NCBI GenBank assembly: GCA_016630955.3
Contig: CM049990.2
Location: 1,116,001 to 1,180,000 of the forward strand
Direction: 5' to 3'
Origin: Didymella arachidicola
Taxonomy: Eukaryota; Ascomycota; Dothideomycetes; Pleosporales; Didymellaceae
DNA length: 64,000 nucleotides
Under the pieces are notes generated by a model. It was given only the letters and a program-made list of their open reading frames with translations. It was not told the DNA's origin and did not search any database. Positions 53,067-64,000 of the stretch are shown here, piece by piece. Both the position numbers and the translations under genes were made by a program. Every line of letters begins with the position of its first letter. Positions within the stretch are counted from its first letter, which is position 1.

Positions 53067-54794
53067 AATTGCGATGTAGTGTTGATGGTCAATGCGAAAG
53101 AATGGCGCGTGCTGTTTGTGAGGAGCATCAGGATGACGATGCCATGGCGTGCAGAATCTGGAAAATCAACTTTACCCACCCAGTCTACGACGCTTGCTGT
53201 ACAGCGCGTAAACAAAAACCGAAATAGTAACTGCGAAGCCCCTTGAACATCCTACCGCTCGCTGTCGCGCCTGACGAAATCGTTCGATAAAACCGCAATT
53301 CGATCGCCAGCCTCTCGTGACGCAAAGAGCATCAACTGTGACAGCAGAAACATCCTACCTGGTAAGCGGTCTTTGCTCACTAAAAAGGCGCATAGATCCA
53401 GTTCGGTGGCCTCCGATTCTAGTATGGGTCAAGGACTCGCATATTGAGTTCCAGGGTGCGATGGTCATAATGTCGCAGTAGCTCACGCTATCACCGAGCT
53501 TCGGACTGCAGTCACTGCACAGTGGGTTGGCCAGTCTGTGTAGAACCCTCACCAGCGACGCGGTCCGTGTCTATGTTCCTATTGCGTAGTCTGTGGACTG
53601 TATCTGGGGAGGTTTCACGAACTCGGCGCCCCAACTAGGGCGTCCCTCCGTTAACCGATATGAAGGCTGACCGCTACTTGTTTCGCTGGTATGGTGGTGG
53701 GTGGCCGATGCCATGGCGATATGAGGGACGTTGATCATTCAGGTCTTAATGCACCATGCATCTTTCGAAGGCTGTTATGCACAAGGTCGGTTGGCGATAA
53801 GGTAAGGTCAAGGTCGTACTTGCGTGTGGCAGCACAAGACCACAAGTTCTGCCTCTTTCTGCGTGGCACGCCGACCGCTGACTGCGTGTTTGTCGTGCTT
53901 TGGTGCATATCGTTGCACTTCTGCTCTGGTTAAAGACCTTGACGCCTCATATATTGCGAGCAGTGTGCTGAGGTGAGCAAGCAGGTGTCTAAAATTGTCC
54001 AGAGAAGGCGCGTTAGCGTCATAAGTACCCCAGTGCTGGGACACCGAACGGTCAGGGATGCCCTAGGGATGCTCTGGTGTTTGGGTCGCAAACACGAACA
54101 CGGTATCGCCTGAACGACGAAAGCATTTGTCAGGCTGTCATGGTCGCAAGACAATTCGCAGGTCGCCGACAACTTGATTGCGCAGTGCTTAATTCAGAGC
54201 CTTATGCTCGGATCACGATCTGGCTGCGGATTTGCGAATGGCGAGAAGACTACGCGCTACCCCAGCTCTCGGCCGTCGACAGACGGTTTCTTGGGTTATC
54301 CGCTGGTGGCGATGTTTCCCCGCATTTGGTACTTGGAACCCAGTCAAATCAAACGCCGCCCATGCTCACCGAGCCCGAGCCTGGTGAAAGTGTCTTCTCA
54401 TTGGATGCTTGACCGCTCTTCACGCGAATGACCAAAGAAAGCTTCGGAATTGCTTGTGCGAAACGTGGAATTCTCGGTCAGTGTGAGCCGTGCCCACTGC
54501 CTACCCAGCACAATCGCTCGGGCCTTTACTTGCGGCGGTGGCGGACACCGTTCATTGAGAAACCAATAGCAACCTTAGCCCAATCACGAACAGTTATACC
54601 CGAAGTAGTCAGACCAGAGAAACCCTTACTGGTAGCATGTGGCTTGCACAATCCTTCAAACGTCTCCGATGTCATATAGCGACCAGTCCTAACTCAGCTT
54701 TCCTGTCTCCGATTTTGACACATGCACTCCATGTAGCCAGCGGTTCACCCACGCCCCGGTCCATTCGTTTGGAAACATTGCGCCAACCGTCGCA
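53067..54794. other. 1.7 kb divergent spacer between PP2C and the receptor gene
   Basis: Holds both promoters. Only short unsupported frames occur in it; no motif was recognised. Confidence 0.45.
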
Positions 54795-56013
54795 ATGGCG
54801 GTGGATCTTCTCTCATCAATACCCATGTGGGTATGCCTCCTACTGTCTGTCACACTGATCGCTGTTCGGATCGGCTTTCGGCTATGGAGGAAGCAGCGCC
54901 TTATACGCGGTGACTATTGGTGCTTGCTGGCTGCGCTGTTCATGATCGCGCGACTTGTCGCCAATTATTACCTGCTAGTATACGGATCTACGAGAGGTAT
55001 GTCGTCAGTCTGGTTGTCGAAGAGCGCGATTTGACCTGACTTTAGTACTCACGACAGAGCGCCGTCTCCAGCTACTTGAGCCCGGACACGAGGCTTCGGC
55101 ATCTGAGATCATAATAGGAAGCAAGCTGGTCTTGGCGACAAGAACCATGTTGACATGCTTGTAAGTCGAATATGTCAAAATGTTTGCGTGTGTGCTGACC
55201 TGGGATCAGGCTGTGGTGCCTGAAGCTTGCCGTTCTTGACCTCATGGCAAGGATCATATCAAAGATGCCATACGAGCGAAGCATCGTATACGGCTTCTGG
55301 ACTGTCTTGCTCGTTACATTCGTCGCCTCTTTGACCACGGTTTACATCGGCTGCCGGCCGTTTGCGCGACACTGGCAGATATATCCCAATCCCGGAGATT
55401 GGTATGTCGTGCTTGGTTTCATTGAGAGGCCTTGAACTGACTGCTGTAGCGTTGTCGGAAATGTATGGCTCATCACGTATGAAGTCAGCAATATTGCGAC
55501 CGATTTGATGCTTATGGCATTGCCGTTCACGCTGATTTGCTCAGTCAATGTGCCCATCACGCAGTAAGCAGTCTTCTCGCGAACAAGCTAACAATAAAGC
55601 TGATCACTCCCAGGCGACTCCGTGTTATGGCGCTCTTCAGCATCGGCTTATTCCTGGTAGCGATCAGTATTATCCGCATCATGCAAGGGAAAGACTCGCG
55701 AGTCCAACGAGGTCACACTCTATGGGCATCACTCGAGATCCTGCTCGCTGTAGTGGTCGCCGTTACACCGACCATTTACGCGCTCGCGCACGGCCGTCAC
55801 GAAGACAGCTCCCTCAATAGAACACATCTGTCCGAGTATCCACGAGGGCGCACATTCTCGGAAGGGACTATACCGAACGACAAACACGGCGGAAGTCTAT
55901 GGACTGAGCTCAATGACGAAACGATGAACAGGCTTGACAGCGCAAGCTCAAAGAGAGCGCTGATAGGGACGCGGCATCAGTCGCTTGACGGAAGGATAGT
56001 ATGGAGTTCATGA
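54795..56013 (+). CDS. Pth11-like/rhodopsin-fold fungal membrane protein
   Basis: Five exons (54795-54996, 55046-55160, 55210-55401, 55450-55563, 55614-56013), with four introns of 48-50 nt, give 340 residues. Seven hydrophobic helices are visible: about 10-30, 40-62, 95-115, 125-145, 170-195, 210-230 and 240-258. Landmarks are CLKLAVLDLMARI, TTVYIGCRPFARHWQIYPNPGDC and SVNVPITQRLRVMALFSIG, which match the SAT4/PTH11-type rhodopsin family. A Ser/Arg/Asp-rich cytosolic tail of about 80 residues follows. Members act as candidate G-protein-coupled receptors for surface or host cues, but no CFEM domain is present here and the ligand is unknown. Confidence 0.85.
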
Positions 56014-56045
56014 TTCTCCAATGATACCCTGGTTTCAGTGCATCT

Positions 56046-56549
56046 TCAATCTTTACACCCGCTGTCTGTGCGCGCTACCATGTTCTCCAGTTCCAGTTTC
56101 GCAACACGCATAGCTCGCCCAACTCGCTCGTACTCGTTATAAATGCCCTGCATCCACTGCCTGGCCCACCCTGCACCCTGGTCGCTTCTGCCGCCTATGG
56201 ATTCGTATACGAGTGCAGCGTCAGAAGCTAGTACCCAGCCATAATGTGCATCGACCTCGCGTCGCCTTTCTAGGATCGCCTCAGCGATTGCAATGCCGCG
56301 TTGCGCAAGCTCCACATTAGCTATGAACGAGATGAGCCCCGTATCATCTTGTGGCTTCATACTGTTCAAAAAGCGATTGCCTGTGGTGTTGGCGCGCTGG
56401 ACGCTGTCGAGAAATTGTCTGAAGTCTGTGGGAGGAAATGCCTCCTCGACAGGCCCCTCGTTTGGTGGAGAATACATGGTCTTGCAGAATCGAGACATGT
56501 GCTCCCCAGTCCTCCAGATCTTCAAGCAGTGATGAGCGTACCAAATCAT
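56046..56549 (-). CDS. Hypothetical protein, N-terminus uncertain
   Basis: From ATG 56549 the frame gives 167 residues. Upstream in the same frame a hydrophobic stretch (EFTYLLIYSIVVMIWYAHH) continues without an ATG, suggesting a membrane helix encoded partly by an unlocated 5' exon. The rest is helical and polar: RQFLDSVQRANTTGNRFL, ISFIANVELAQRGIAIAEAIL and GWARQWMQGIYNEYERVG. No family was recognised. It ends 33 bp from the receptor gene, tail to tail. Confidence 0.5.
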   Translation of the reverse strand: MIWYAHHCLKIWRTGEHMSRFCKTMYSPPNEGPVEEAFPPTDFRQFLDSVQRANTTGNRFLNSMKPQDDTGLISFIANVELAQRGIAIAEAILERRREVDAHYGWVLASDAALVYESIGGRSDQGAGWARQWMQGIYNEYERVGRAMRVAKLELENMVARTDSGCKD

Positions 56550-56727
56550 CACCACGATGGAATAAATCAAAAGGTATGTGAATTCGCTGGCTGTGACAAT
56601 GCAATTACATCTGGCCGCTGCACACCTTCACAGTCGGTGCGACAACATCCACGGCTATAAACGTCCGCAAACGCCACAATGCGGTGGGCCAGGCGCTGTT
56701 CGCTAACCAGCTCGCATTCCAACCGTG

Positions 56728-57138
56728 ATGCCCACACCAACCCATCAAACATCGCGTCTAACACTCCTGGAGTCCACGTTCTGGGAAGTTCTGCCCGCAA
56801 ACTACGACAAAATCAAACAGCGCTGGATCAAGATCGCCACGCTGCACGACGAAGCGAAGTCAGACTTGCTGCCCTCTGATCGTGCAGGCGCCGTGAATTC
56901 GCTTAAAGCCGAGCTTGAGATGCTGGAGAGGGATATTGATGAGTACCGGAACATTGTAAGAGGTATTGATATCACAGATGTGGCCGCAATGTATGTCGTC
57001 GCTGGGAAGGCACGGCCTCGTGCACTGCAGGTTGCGAAGGAGGACTTTGAGAACGTGGAAGGAAGTTTGAGGGCCGTGGAGAGTAGGATGCAGGAAGTCA
57101 GGGCGGAGCTTGTGTACGGATTCGAGAAGCAGGAATGA
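56728..57138 (+). CDS. Hypothetical helical (coiled-coil) protein
   Basis: Single exon, 136 residues from ATG 56728. The N-terminal half has LLESTFWEVLPANYDKIKQ. It is followed by heptad-like helices (NSLKAELEMLERDIDEYRNI and later VEGSLRAVESRMQEVRAEL). There is no signal peptide or membrane segment. Composition and absence of internal stops favour a real gene, but no family is recognised. Its start overlaps a region that may hold a 5' exon of the minus-strand neighbour, so at most one of those extensions is right. Confidence 0.5.
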   Translation: MPTPTHQTSRLTLLESTFWEVLPANYDKIKQRWIKIATLHDEAKSDLLPSDRAGAVNSLKAELEMLERDIDEYRNIVRGIDITDVAAMYVVAGKARPRALQVAKEDFENVEGSLRAVESRMQEVRAELVYGFEKQE

Positions 57139-57417
57139 ACAACCGAACGCAAAGTGCGCTAACAGATGATAAGCGTTCGATGTTATATGTTATTGCACGC
57201 AGTGCTACCACTCGTCATTGCAGATACCCTCTTTAAAGGTAGTCGCTGCCAGCTGACGTCCGTCGCCATTCGCGCCCGCCGTTCTCTCTAGCGTGATCTT
57301 CCCGTAGAGCTCGCTCGAAGATTGCGTCAATCTAAACGCTCCTTCCCTAACCACCTCTAATCGGAATTTTGCCTTGCGGCGAAATGTTCTACACTCCCTC
57401 CGCTTATATTTGCTCAA

Positions 57418-58088
57418 TCACAGCTCAATATGCTCCTTGAACCCGCAGGTCCACTCATTCTCGGCGGGCAGCTTGGCTGTGTTTGGAATGTTGCTGCTCT
57501 CCCTGAACTCAACAATCTCGCGCTTTCCCTTGTTGTCCCTGATAACAGCAAACGCAGCATTGGTGAAGTACATGGACCGCTTCGCCAGCTTGTGAAACCC
57601 GCCCGCCCAGCCGATCATGTAGACGAAGCCTCCTTTGTCGCCATTCATGTTTGGGATGCCGAGCGTGTTGATGAAGCCATGCTGAAAGGGCGAGAAGCTT
57701 TTGCCGAGTGTTGCATTGAAGCTGTGGTATAGGCTTAATGAGCCTTCGTAGTTGTAGTGCGTGTCGTTGAATGTGAATTTGATGTCTTGTGCGAAAGCCG
57801 CATCGCGCACTGTGGGCCAGTCGCCGTTTCCGGGGTACGGATAAAAACCGTTGATTTGGCATTCGAGCCAGCTTGAAAGTCGTACGCTGGCGTTCACTTT
57901 GTTTGATTCGGCCAGTGCACAGGGGTTCGGCGCGCTGGTGTGGCCGAGCGTGGATTGAATTTCGTTAACATCAATGGCAACAGCATTTAATGTAGTCGCG
58001 AAACCACATGCAGCGACCACTGTATACGAGTCAGATGTGCATAACGAGTGGAAGCCACAAACATACCAAGAGAGGAAAGGACGAGCAT
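57418..58088 (-). CDS. Small secreted protein of unknown family
   Basis: Exon 1 (58088-58067) and exon 2 (58019-57418), joined by a 47-nt GTATGT...ACAG intron, give 207 residues. The intron splits the signal peptide, restoring MLVLSSLVVAACGFATTLNA. The mature part has FYPYPGNGDW, DIKFTFNDTHYNYEGSLSLY, GFINTLGIPNMNGDKGGFV and a C-terminal EWTCGFKEHIEL. Several Asn-x-Ser/Thr sites (NAS, NDT, NAT) suggest glycosylation. Four cysteines remain after the signal. The unspliced frame to 58206 lacks a signal peptide and is rejected. It could be a candidate effector or cell-wall protein; function unknown. Confidence 0.75.
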
Positions 58089-58695
58089 AATGAAGGAAGC
58101 TATGAGCGGAAACGCTATAAGGCGGCTGTACGAAGACGAGTGTTCCCGCAACGGCCTCTGTGCATACGGTAAACTCTGAACTACATGACTGACTTATATA
58201 CTCCATGCTTAGTGGAGGACCTGGTGAGGGAATGGGTGCCTTGCAGCCGCAGCTGAGGCTGAGCAGCGAGAACGATTGCCTAGCGCGGACGTAAGCGCGG
58301 GAATATCAACCAAATGGACCTTTTGCTGTATGCGGCGACTATAAACAGCTTGCAATGGATATTGAGGGAGCCGATCTCCTGTTCGTCGATGCCGAAAGAT
58401 GCACGGTGATGTGTGCGATTGGATCTTGGTTGTACGACGGCGTGCGCCATGCATCATGATCAGGTTAGCGAGGAGGCCGTCCGCGGTGCTGCAGGAACGA
58501 AGGACCTGCAAGTCTGGAGTCAGGAGCCTACAGGAGCCAACTTTTGGTGTACCTAGGCAGGTAGTCTAAGAAATCGATTCACGCCTCGCGAAATCTACAG
58601 TCTTGGGACAGATGAGAGGAGAGTTCGAGTCGCGCGAGCGTTAGTCTTAAGGTCATAATGATCTAAACTAAACCTCCCTTCATCAAAGCTGAACA
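58089..58695. other. Promoter of the small secreted protein and tRNA flank
   Basis: 600 bp without credible frames. TTATATAC lies near 58195 on the promoter side. Confidence 0.4.
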
Positions 58696-58768
58696 GCCCG
58701 GCTGGCACAATCGGTAGCGCGTGAGACTCTTAATCTCAAGGTTGTGGGTTCGAGCCCCACGTCGGGCT
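58696..58768 (+). tRNA. tRNA-Lys(CUU)
   Basis: A complete 73-nt cloverleaf without intron. Acceptor GCCCGGC/GTCGGGC pairs fully (one G-U). The anticodon arm TGAGA CTCTTAA TCTCA has anticodon CTT, and the T-arm is GTGGG TTCGAGC CCCAC. Discriminator T is as in yeast tRNA-Lys(CUU). The D-stem has one A-C mismatch (GCAC/GCGC) where yeast has GCGC. A T4 Pol III terminator is at 58773-58776. Confidence 0.95.
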
Positions 58769-58772
58769 TTCC

Positions 58773-58776
58773 TTTT
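58773..58776 (+). terminator. Pol III terminator of tRNA-Lys
   Basis: TTTT starting five bases after the tRNA 3' end. Confidence 0.7.
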
Positions 58777-60059
58777 GCTCTCCTGCTTTCTCCGTCCAAA
58801 TTTGGAGCCGATCGACCTACTGGTTGTTGAGATATTCATCGTTAAAGTTTTTGCTGGTGCGGGTGGGTGATGGCCGATTCGAGTCTAGCGTCGGCCGATC
58901 TCCGCTAGCGCAGCCTTGCAACTACGCGCCCACGTGCGCACGTGTGAAATGACGCAAGCATTCCGCAGCAGTAGGAACGAACGCGTCGCGTTATTATGGT
59001 GGCTTAACGAAGGAAGGTCTGAGCAAACTCGTTGTGGTGGTGAGTAAATGCCTGCAGCACCAGGAGAGCCCCAACGTGCACGACTGTTTATGCTGGACCA
59101 TAGCAGCCTCGCAGGCCAGCAGCGCTGCGTGCTGGCCGCCCGTCCTTTGCTGTAAACTCATCATGTCCATGGCTATCACGATCCTCGTTTGCTGGAACAA
59201 GTATTCTTTAGAGCGATGTCATTGTCTTCTAACGAGCACTGCTGCGACGTACATGCTCTGTCATTATTACCGCAGAAGAAGCAGCTACCCCACGCCTCAG
59301 CGCGAACGCGTGGTTGCCGCTCGCCCGCCTAGGTCAAACTCTCACCATCTGCCTCCACAACTACACTGCCAATGTACCGTCCAAAAGACATTTAACCGCC
59401 AACCTTCGAGACCTATGCTATCGCTGGCAGTGGCAAATTCAACCCTGGTTACCTCACGGCTCGCAGCTCACTATGTCCCCATGAAGGAAGACGCTTTCAC
59501 CCCAAAGACTGCCCAGGTGAAGTCATATCATCAACACATCTCGACGAAGCTCTATCAATAGCCACGAGGCTTGTCAGCGAAATGACATCGACATGCTGGC
59601 CCAATCGCAGAGTGCCTACCGACCCCAACCTATCTCCACAGCGTCTTATCTTGTCCACCTCATCACAGTCATTGCATCCTCAGGACTACATCAACGAGCA
59701 ACTGCGTGGCAAAGCAAGGGGTCAACGGATCTTGCAATGAATTCATTACGACAAACTGGCAGTTATTGACGAGCCGCAAGTTGGATCACCTTTCGCACAA
59801 AAGCCACACGAGCGGGGAGGGCCGATGTGCGGAGAACGGGTCCGGGGTACTTGTCGCCAACCACAGCACGGGGCGCTTACGGCGTGTGGGTACTTCGTAT
59901 CTTGCGCTGCATCTTACAGAGTAACTTTCATTATCCTCGAGAAAGAAGCCGCCAATTAACTAGCCAGCTTCAATCGAGCATCATGGCTATCCATGACCGT
60001 CGTGCCTTATGACGCGCAGGATGTACTTGCCGCTTTGGTGTGACGCGCCGAGATCAACA
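58777..60059. other. Spacer upstream of the MFS gene
   Basis: 1.3 kb with only unsupported frames; nothing recognised. Confidence 0.4.
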
Positions 60060-61885
60060 ATGACCGGCAGGTGCATCCAAGATGCTGGGCATTCCCCGCG
60101 GAACAGCCTTGATGGCGACCTTAAGTGAGCGCCTTCCAATCGTTCGCAATCGGTCCTTCGTTTTCAGAACAGCGGTACTCCAGCAATATCGTCTCCCACC
60201 ACACACGGTGCTATACCAGGCACGATCCAGCTGATCGATGTCAACTTCACACTTGAGGCACGCCACGCTGGGAACGGAGACATCGTCTTGCAGCCCACAC
60301 TTTCGAACCACCCAGATGATCCCCTCAATTGGACACCCCGCCGCAAGTTACTTGCGTTGATCTGTCCGAATCTGTGAGGATATTTGGCAACTCATCTAAC
60401 CACGCTTACAATGTCCGCAGGTACGTGTGGATGTGCGGCATTGCACAATCGAGCATCTACTCCGTGATCGTTCCTCTCTCCGAAGCGAACGGCGTATCGA
60501 TTTCCACGTTGAACGAGGGCACTGGCTTCATGTTCCTGCTCATTGGCTGGAGTCAACTTTTCTGGCAACCCTTCGCGCTCACATATGGAAAGCGCCTTGC
60601 CTACCTGATATCTATCCTCGGTGTTACTGGCATCACTATATGGAGTCCTTATGTTACGAGCAACGGCGAATGGATCGCACGAAGCATACTACTTGGCTTC
60701 TTCGGCGGACCGTATGACGCGTTGCCAGAAGTGTCAATTGCCGACATCTATTTCACGCATCAGAGAGGCACCGGTCTGAGTATCTACGCCTTCTGCGCTC
60801 TGGCTAGCAACTACTTTGCACCCATTATCTCTGGTTCATATCGGAGCGACAAGGCTGGGAGTGGGTGTTCTACTGGCCCGCGATCTTCACTGGAACCACT
60901 TTCGTCTTCTTGTTCTTCTTCCTTGAGGAAACTAACTATGACCGCGTCATAACCGGTACCATCGTTGCACCTGATTGTCAAGGTTCCAACGACGGTTGCA
61001 CTATCAACAACCCTAAGGCGCAGCCACTGTCAGCCATTCAGACGACTTCGAGCGACGAGCTTCGCGTGTCAGAGCAGACCAAGACTTTTAAGCAGAAACT
61101 GTCTCTCTGGCACCCTTCTCAAAACGGCACCATGCTCAGCCATCTTCGCAGCATCAATCTCTATCTGACCTGGCCTGTTGTCCTTTACACTGGCTTCTCT
61201 GCCGGCTCTTACCTGATCTGGTTCAACATTCTCAACGCTACAGCATCGCTGATCCTCAGTGACACACCGTACTTCTGGAACGCTGAGGCTGTCGGCTTGA
61301 GCTACTTCGTGCCCATGGTTGGCTGTGGTATTGGCATGTTTGTCGCGGGTCATTTTAGCGATTATCTCACTGTCAAACTGGCTCGTCACAACAAAGGTGT
61401 GTCAGAGGCCGAGTTCCGTTTGTATCCTTTCGTGATCTGCATGGTCATGGTGCCCGCAGCCGCCATTTTGTGGGGCGTTGGTGCGGCGCAGCAGATCCAT
61501 TGGTTTGGTTTGCTGGTAGCGATGGGCATGCTGGCTTTCACAACGTGTCTCGGCTTCACACTAAGCATCAACTACCTGATTGACAGCTATCCCGGAGTGT
61601 GTGGTGATGCCATGGCAGCTACGATCATCATTAGGGACACGATGATGTTTGCAGTCAGCTATGCGTAAGTACTATTTGCATCTCTCTACGGAGTCAATCT
61701 AACATAGATGCAGGATCACGCCCTGGATCGAAAGCATGGGCTATCAAAATTGTTTCATATCTGCTGCCTTCATTGGCTTAGCATGTGTATCGACATTTCT
61801 CATTATGATCAAATGCGGCAAGGTTCTGCGCAAACAGAGTGCAGACAAGTACTGGAGCATTGTTGGCGCCGGCGGAGGTCACTAG
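60060..61885 (+). pseudogene. MFS transporter (DHA1-like) with one frameshift
   Basis: Exons 60060-60124, 60173-60373, 60421-61664 and 61714-61885. The N-terminal tail has IPGTIQLIDVN and HPDDPLNWTPRRKLL, typical of fungal drug:H+ antiporter-like MFS proteins. About twelve helices follow, including SIYSVIVPLSEANGVS, LLGFFGGPYDALPEVS, a central loop and NYLIDSYPGVCGDAMAATI. Around 60830-60840 the frame shifts: family sequence continues from PIIS to ISERQGWEWVFYWPAIF only if one base is added. This is a single-base deletion or an assembly error; everything before and after is intact. The first exon (start 60060) is less certain. If functional, it would sit in the plasma membrane. Confidence 0.75.
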
Positions 61886-62031
61886 ATACTCGACTTCTCT
61901 GCATCGCATTGGCCTTTCGCTTCACCCGCTTTACTGGACAGCCTTGCGAACGTTGAGCATTCTGTCACACAATTACACCAGCGAAGCGAAATGACTGACT
62001 GCAATCAGCAGAGATGTGCAATTCGCAGGAT
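61886..62031. other. Convergent 3' region
   Basis: 146 bp between the stop of the MFS gene and the stop of the minus-strand secreted protein. Confidence 0.5.
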
Positions 62032-62885
62032 TTACCAGGCCGCCTCTACAGGCTGTACATCACCCGTGAATGACCAGACACCCTGCGAATTAACAGCATG
62101 CACAATAACCTTCCGCGGCACATCCTGTCTCCTCGACGTCGTCGCAACCGTCGCCGAAGTTCCCTATCAAAGTCAGCACCTTGCCCACTCACTGCAGCAG
62201 TCCGACATACCTGCACCCTCGCACCCCTCACATTGGAGTACGGATTCCCGACCTCATCCGTGCCGGTCGGATACTGCACAATGACCGAGTACGCCACCGC
62301 ACCCTGGACATCACCCCAGCTCGCCTCAAAACCACCCGCGTCGTTCGCTCTCCGCAACGCAACGCCACCAACCTCCGCAGGCCGGGCTACACCACCTACG
62401 ACACCGATTTGGCCTGTGGTGTACCGGTAGCTGGACGCCGAGCACGCGCTATTCGCACTCGTCGTGAAGAACCGCCAGCTCACAGGCGCCCGGCCGCCTC
62501 TGCACACATCTGCAAACTCATGAACAGCAGTGAAAGCGCTCTGCCCCGGGAAACTCGTTAGGAAGTTGTTCCCGAGGTAAGGATAAAACGTATCGCTGAC
62601 ACCGAAGCTGTTGAAGTCGCGCAGGGGCGCGTGTTCGACTTTGCTGCCGTCGGCGTAGGTTGCTTCGAAGGCCCATTGGACGCCGATGTAGCGGTCTTTG
62701 GTTAGCGAGAGCTGTGCTGCGCAAGCGCCGAGATCAAAGGCTTTGAAGGCGGAGGGCGCGGCGTTGCTGCCGCATGTGTATGTCCAGGTTGTAGACTGCC
62801 GTTTGGACAGCTCGAGGGGTGATGCTGCGGTGCAGGCGAACAGAGCTAGGAGGGAAAACACGTTCACAGACAACATGATGGTCAT
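62032..62885 (-). CDS. Secreted protein with possible Kex2 site, unknown family
   Basis: Exons 62885-62211 and 62163-62032, joined by a 47-nt GTATGT...GATAG intron, give 268 residues. The signal peptide MLSVNVFSLLALFACTAAS is followed by PLELSKR, a likely Kex2 cleavage site. The mature part has YTCGSNAAPSAFKAFDLGACAAQL, FEATYADGSKVEHAPLRDF and DTFYPYLGNNFLTSFPGQSA, and four further cysteine-containing turns. After the intron, VIVHAVNSQGVWSF ends in a short tail. The last strand pattern (AYSVIVQYPTG ... VIVHAVNSQG) is reminiscent of a fibronectin III-like sandwich, but that is weak. ATG 62876 is an alternative start. Confidence 0.75.
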
Positions 62886-63886
62886 ATTGGAGGGACGACA
62901 GTGAACCAGACTAGACAGCGAAAGCCCGAGCTATATACGCTGTCCGCGTTGAATACGAGGGGATGGGAAGCCCCATTGTCGATCCCAAAGCTTCCCCAGA
63001 AGACGAACACAGCATCCCAAGTTCTCTCAGCCAAGGAATTTTGTTCGAATGATCCCGCAACGACAAGACTTCCAAGTCGGCTATGCAGATCATCTTAGAT
63101 AGATGCGGTTCTAGCAAGGGATCCATCTCGGTCCGCTGCGACACAAAGAGTCTTGGCAACAGCGATCTTCGTTTCGCAAGCCACGCCGATTGTTCATCCC
63201 TGAAGAGTACGGCGTTCTAAGCGATGGACGTAACGCTGAGCGAGAGGAATTCCTACCTGCCAAGGATAGGTGTTCTGCTGACGACGTCACTCCCCGTGCA
63301 TTGCATTGCCCTTCTATGACACTCCCAAAGGCGGCCTATGCCGGTGCGGCGGAATCCGAATCTTCTCTATTTCAGATGGTTTGTATGTCAGGCTTTGATT
63401 AGCTGTAACAGAGAGAAATGTTTGTCCGGAACGCCCAGGACACATTCGTGCTCCAGCGCTACTTGCATCGTCTTCGATGTTCTTGCTTAAGGAATACTTT
63501 CTCGTGCGCCTGCATGCTCATGGCTGATAATGTACGGAGAAACGGAAGGTGCGTGGAACGGGCTCTTTTACACGGGAGCAGAGAGGTGGTGCGTTGCACT
63601 GGTCTTTCACCCTAATACAATCAATGTTCTTCCGCGAAAATCCAGGTATGGCAGGTAGTGGTGGAGACGAACGACCCAGTGTATATGATATGATATGCGT
63701 TTCCAGCAGGACCCCAATGTCACACAGTTCCAAAGTCAGTAGTGGTCAGGGTTTATTACACAGCACGTCAAATACAGATGCCAACGTGCTCGTTACGCCA
63801 TGCAGAGCTGCTAATACAATTTAATCTTCGCCCGTCACTTTCGCCACACCAGCCCAACACCCCCGAATCAACGCCTCTCCGCACCT
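62886..63886. other. Spacer near the right edge
   Basis: 1 kb with the promoter of the secreted protein on its left and the 3' flank of the edge gene on its right. CTATATACGC at about 62930 could be its TATA box. No gene was recognised. Confidence 0.45.
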
Positions 63887-64000
63887 TTACGCTCCCAGGA
63901 ACTCCCACAGCCCATTCCCCTCGACAAAATCACCCCAGATAACATTAACCAACCAGACATCATTCCTCGTCTGCCTCAACAACTTCCCCGTCGCACTCTG
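63887..64000 (-). CDS. 3' end of a gene cut by the window edge
   Basis: An open minus-strand frame enters from the right edge and stops at 63887-63889 (37 residues seen). The sequence includes KLLRQTRNDVWLVNVIWGDF and ends FVEGNGLWEFLGA. It looks like a conserved hydrophobic C-terminus rather than chance, but the family cannot be named from this much. Confidence 0.5.
   Translation of the reverse strand, partial: QSATGKLLRQTRNDVWLVNVIWGDFVEGNGLWEFLGA

Noticed and set aside
57418..58206. Unspliced 262-codon start for the small secreted protein
   Set aside because: It lacks a signal peptide; removing a 47-nt intron gives a clear one and closes the frame.

Overview
The window is nuclear DNA of a filamentous ascomycete (Pezizomycotina), most likely a dothideomycete. 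Nearly every gene needs short introns of 46-101 nt with GT/CTAAC/AG signals. The gene set is typical of such fungi: a HapX iron regulator, a Zn2Cys6 factor with fungal middle-homology region, a Pth11-like seven-helix receptor, a KDM5/Lid2 demethylase, small secreted proteins and a pogo/Fot1 transposon. The class-level placement is inference. Gene models were assembled by hand from reading frames, splice signals and phase, and all phases were checked for consistency.

Layout. 1-16.9 kb is a dense housekeeping block: a type II membrane protein running off the left edge, a p47/Shp1 UBX protein, MIM1 (divergent from it), OXA1, a 1,665-residue KDM5 demethylase, SLX1 (divergent from KDM5), a thioredoxin-like protein without CxxC, and thymidylate kinase (divergent from it). 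17-31 kb is sparser. It holds a tRNA-Ser(GCU), hapX with two siderophore-GATA sites just upstream of its start, the PHO89-type phosphate permease, a repeat-rich secreted protein and CFD1. 31-41 kb carries a lysine-tailed nuclear-type protein of unknown function, an SDR enzyme and a seven-exon Zn2Cys6 factor. 41-50 kb is an accessory region: a MITE-like element, a 1,078-residue secreted protein built from three copies of one module, and an apparently intact pogo element with perfect 48-bp inverted repeats. 51-64 kb has a PP2C phosphatase, a Pth11-like receptor, two hypothetical genes, two small secreted proteins, tRNA-Lys(CUU), an MFS transporter with a frameshift, and the 3' end of another gene at the right edge.

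The most unusual observation is the tRNA-Ser(GCU) gene on the minus strand at 17734-17875. Besides a canonical 9-nt intron beside the anticodon, its D-arm (and so the internal A box) is split by a 52-nt insert with textbook spliceosomal signals: GTAAGT donor, CTAAC branch site, TAG acceptor. Removing the insert restores the acceptor stem, D-stem and A box. I know of no described nuclear tRNA gene of this kind. Second is the triple-module secreted protein, where one module has acquired an extra intron with a GC donor.

The genes do not form one pathway. HapX and Cfd1 both concern iron but lie 9 kb apart and are not an evident cluster.
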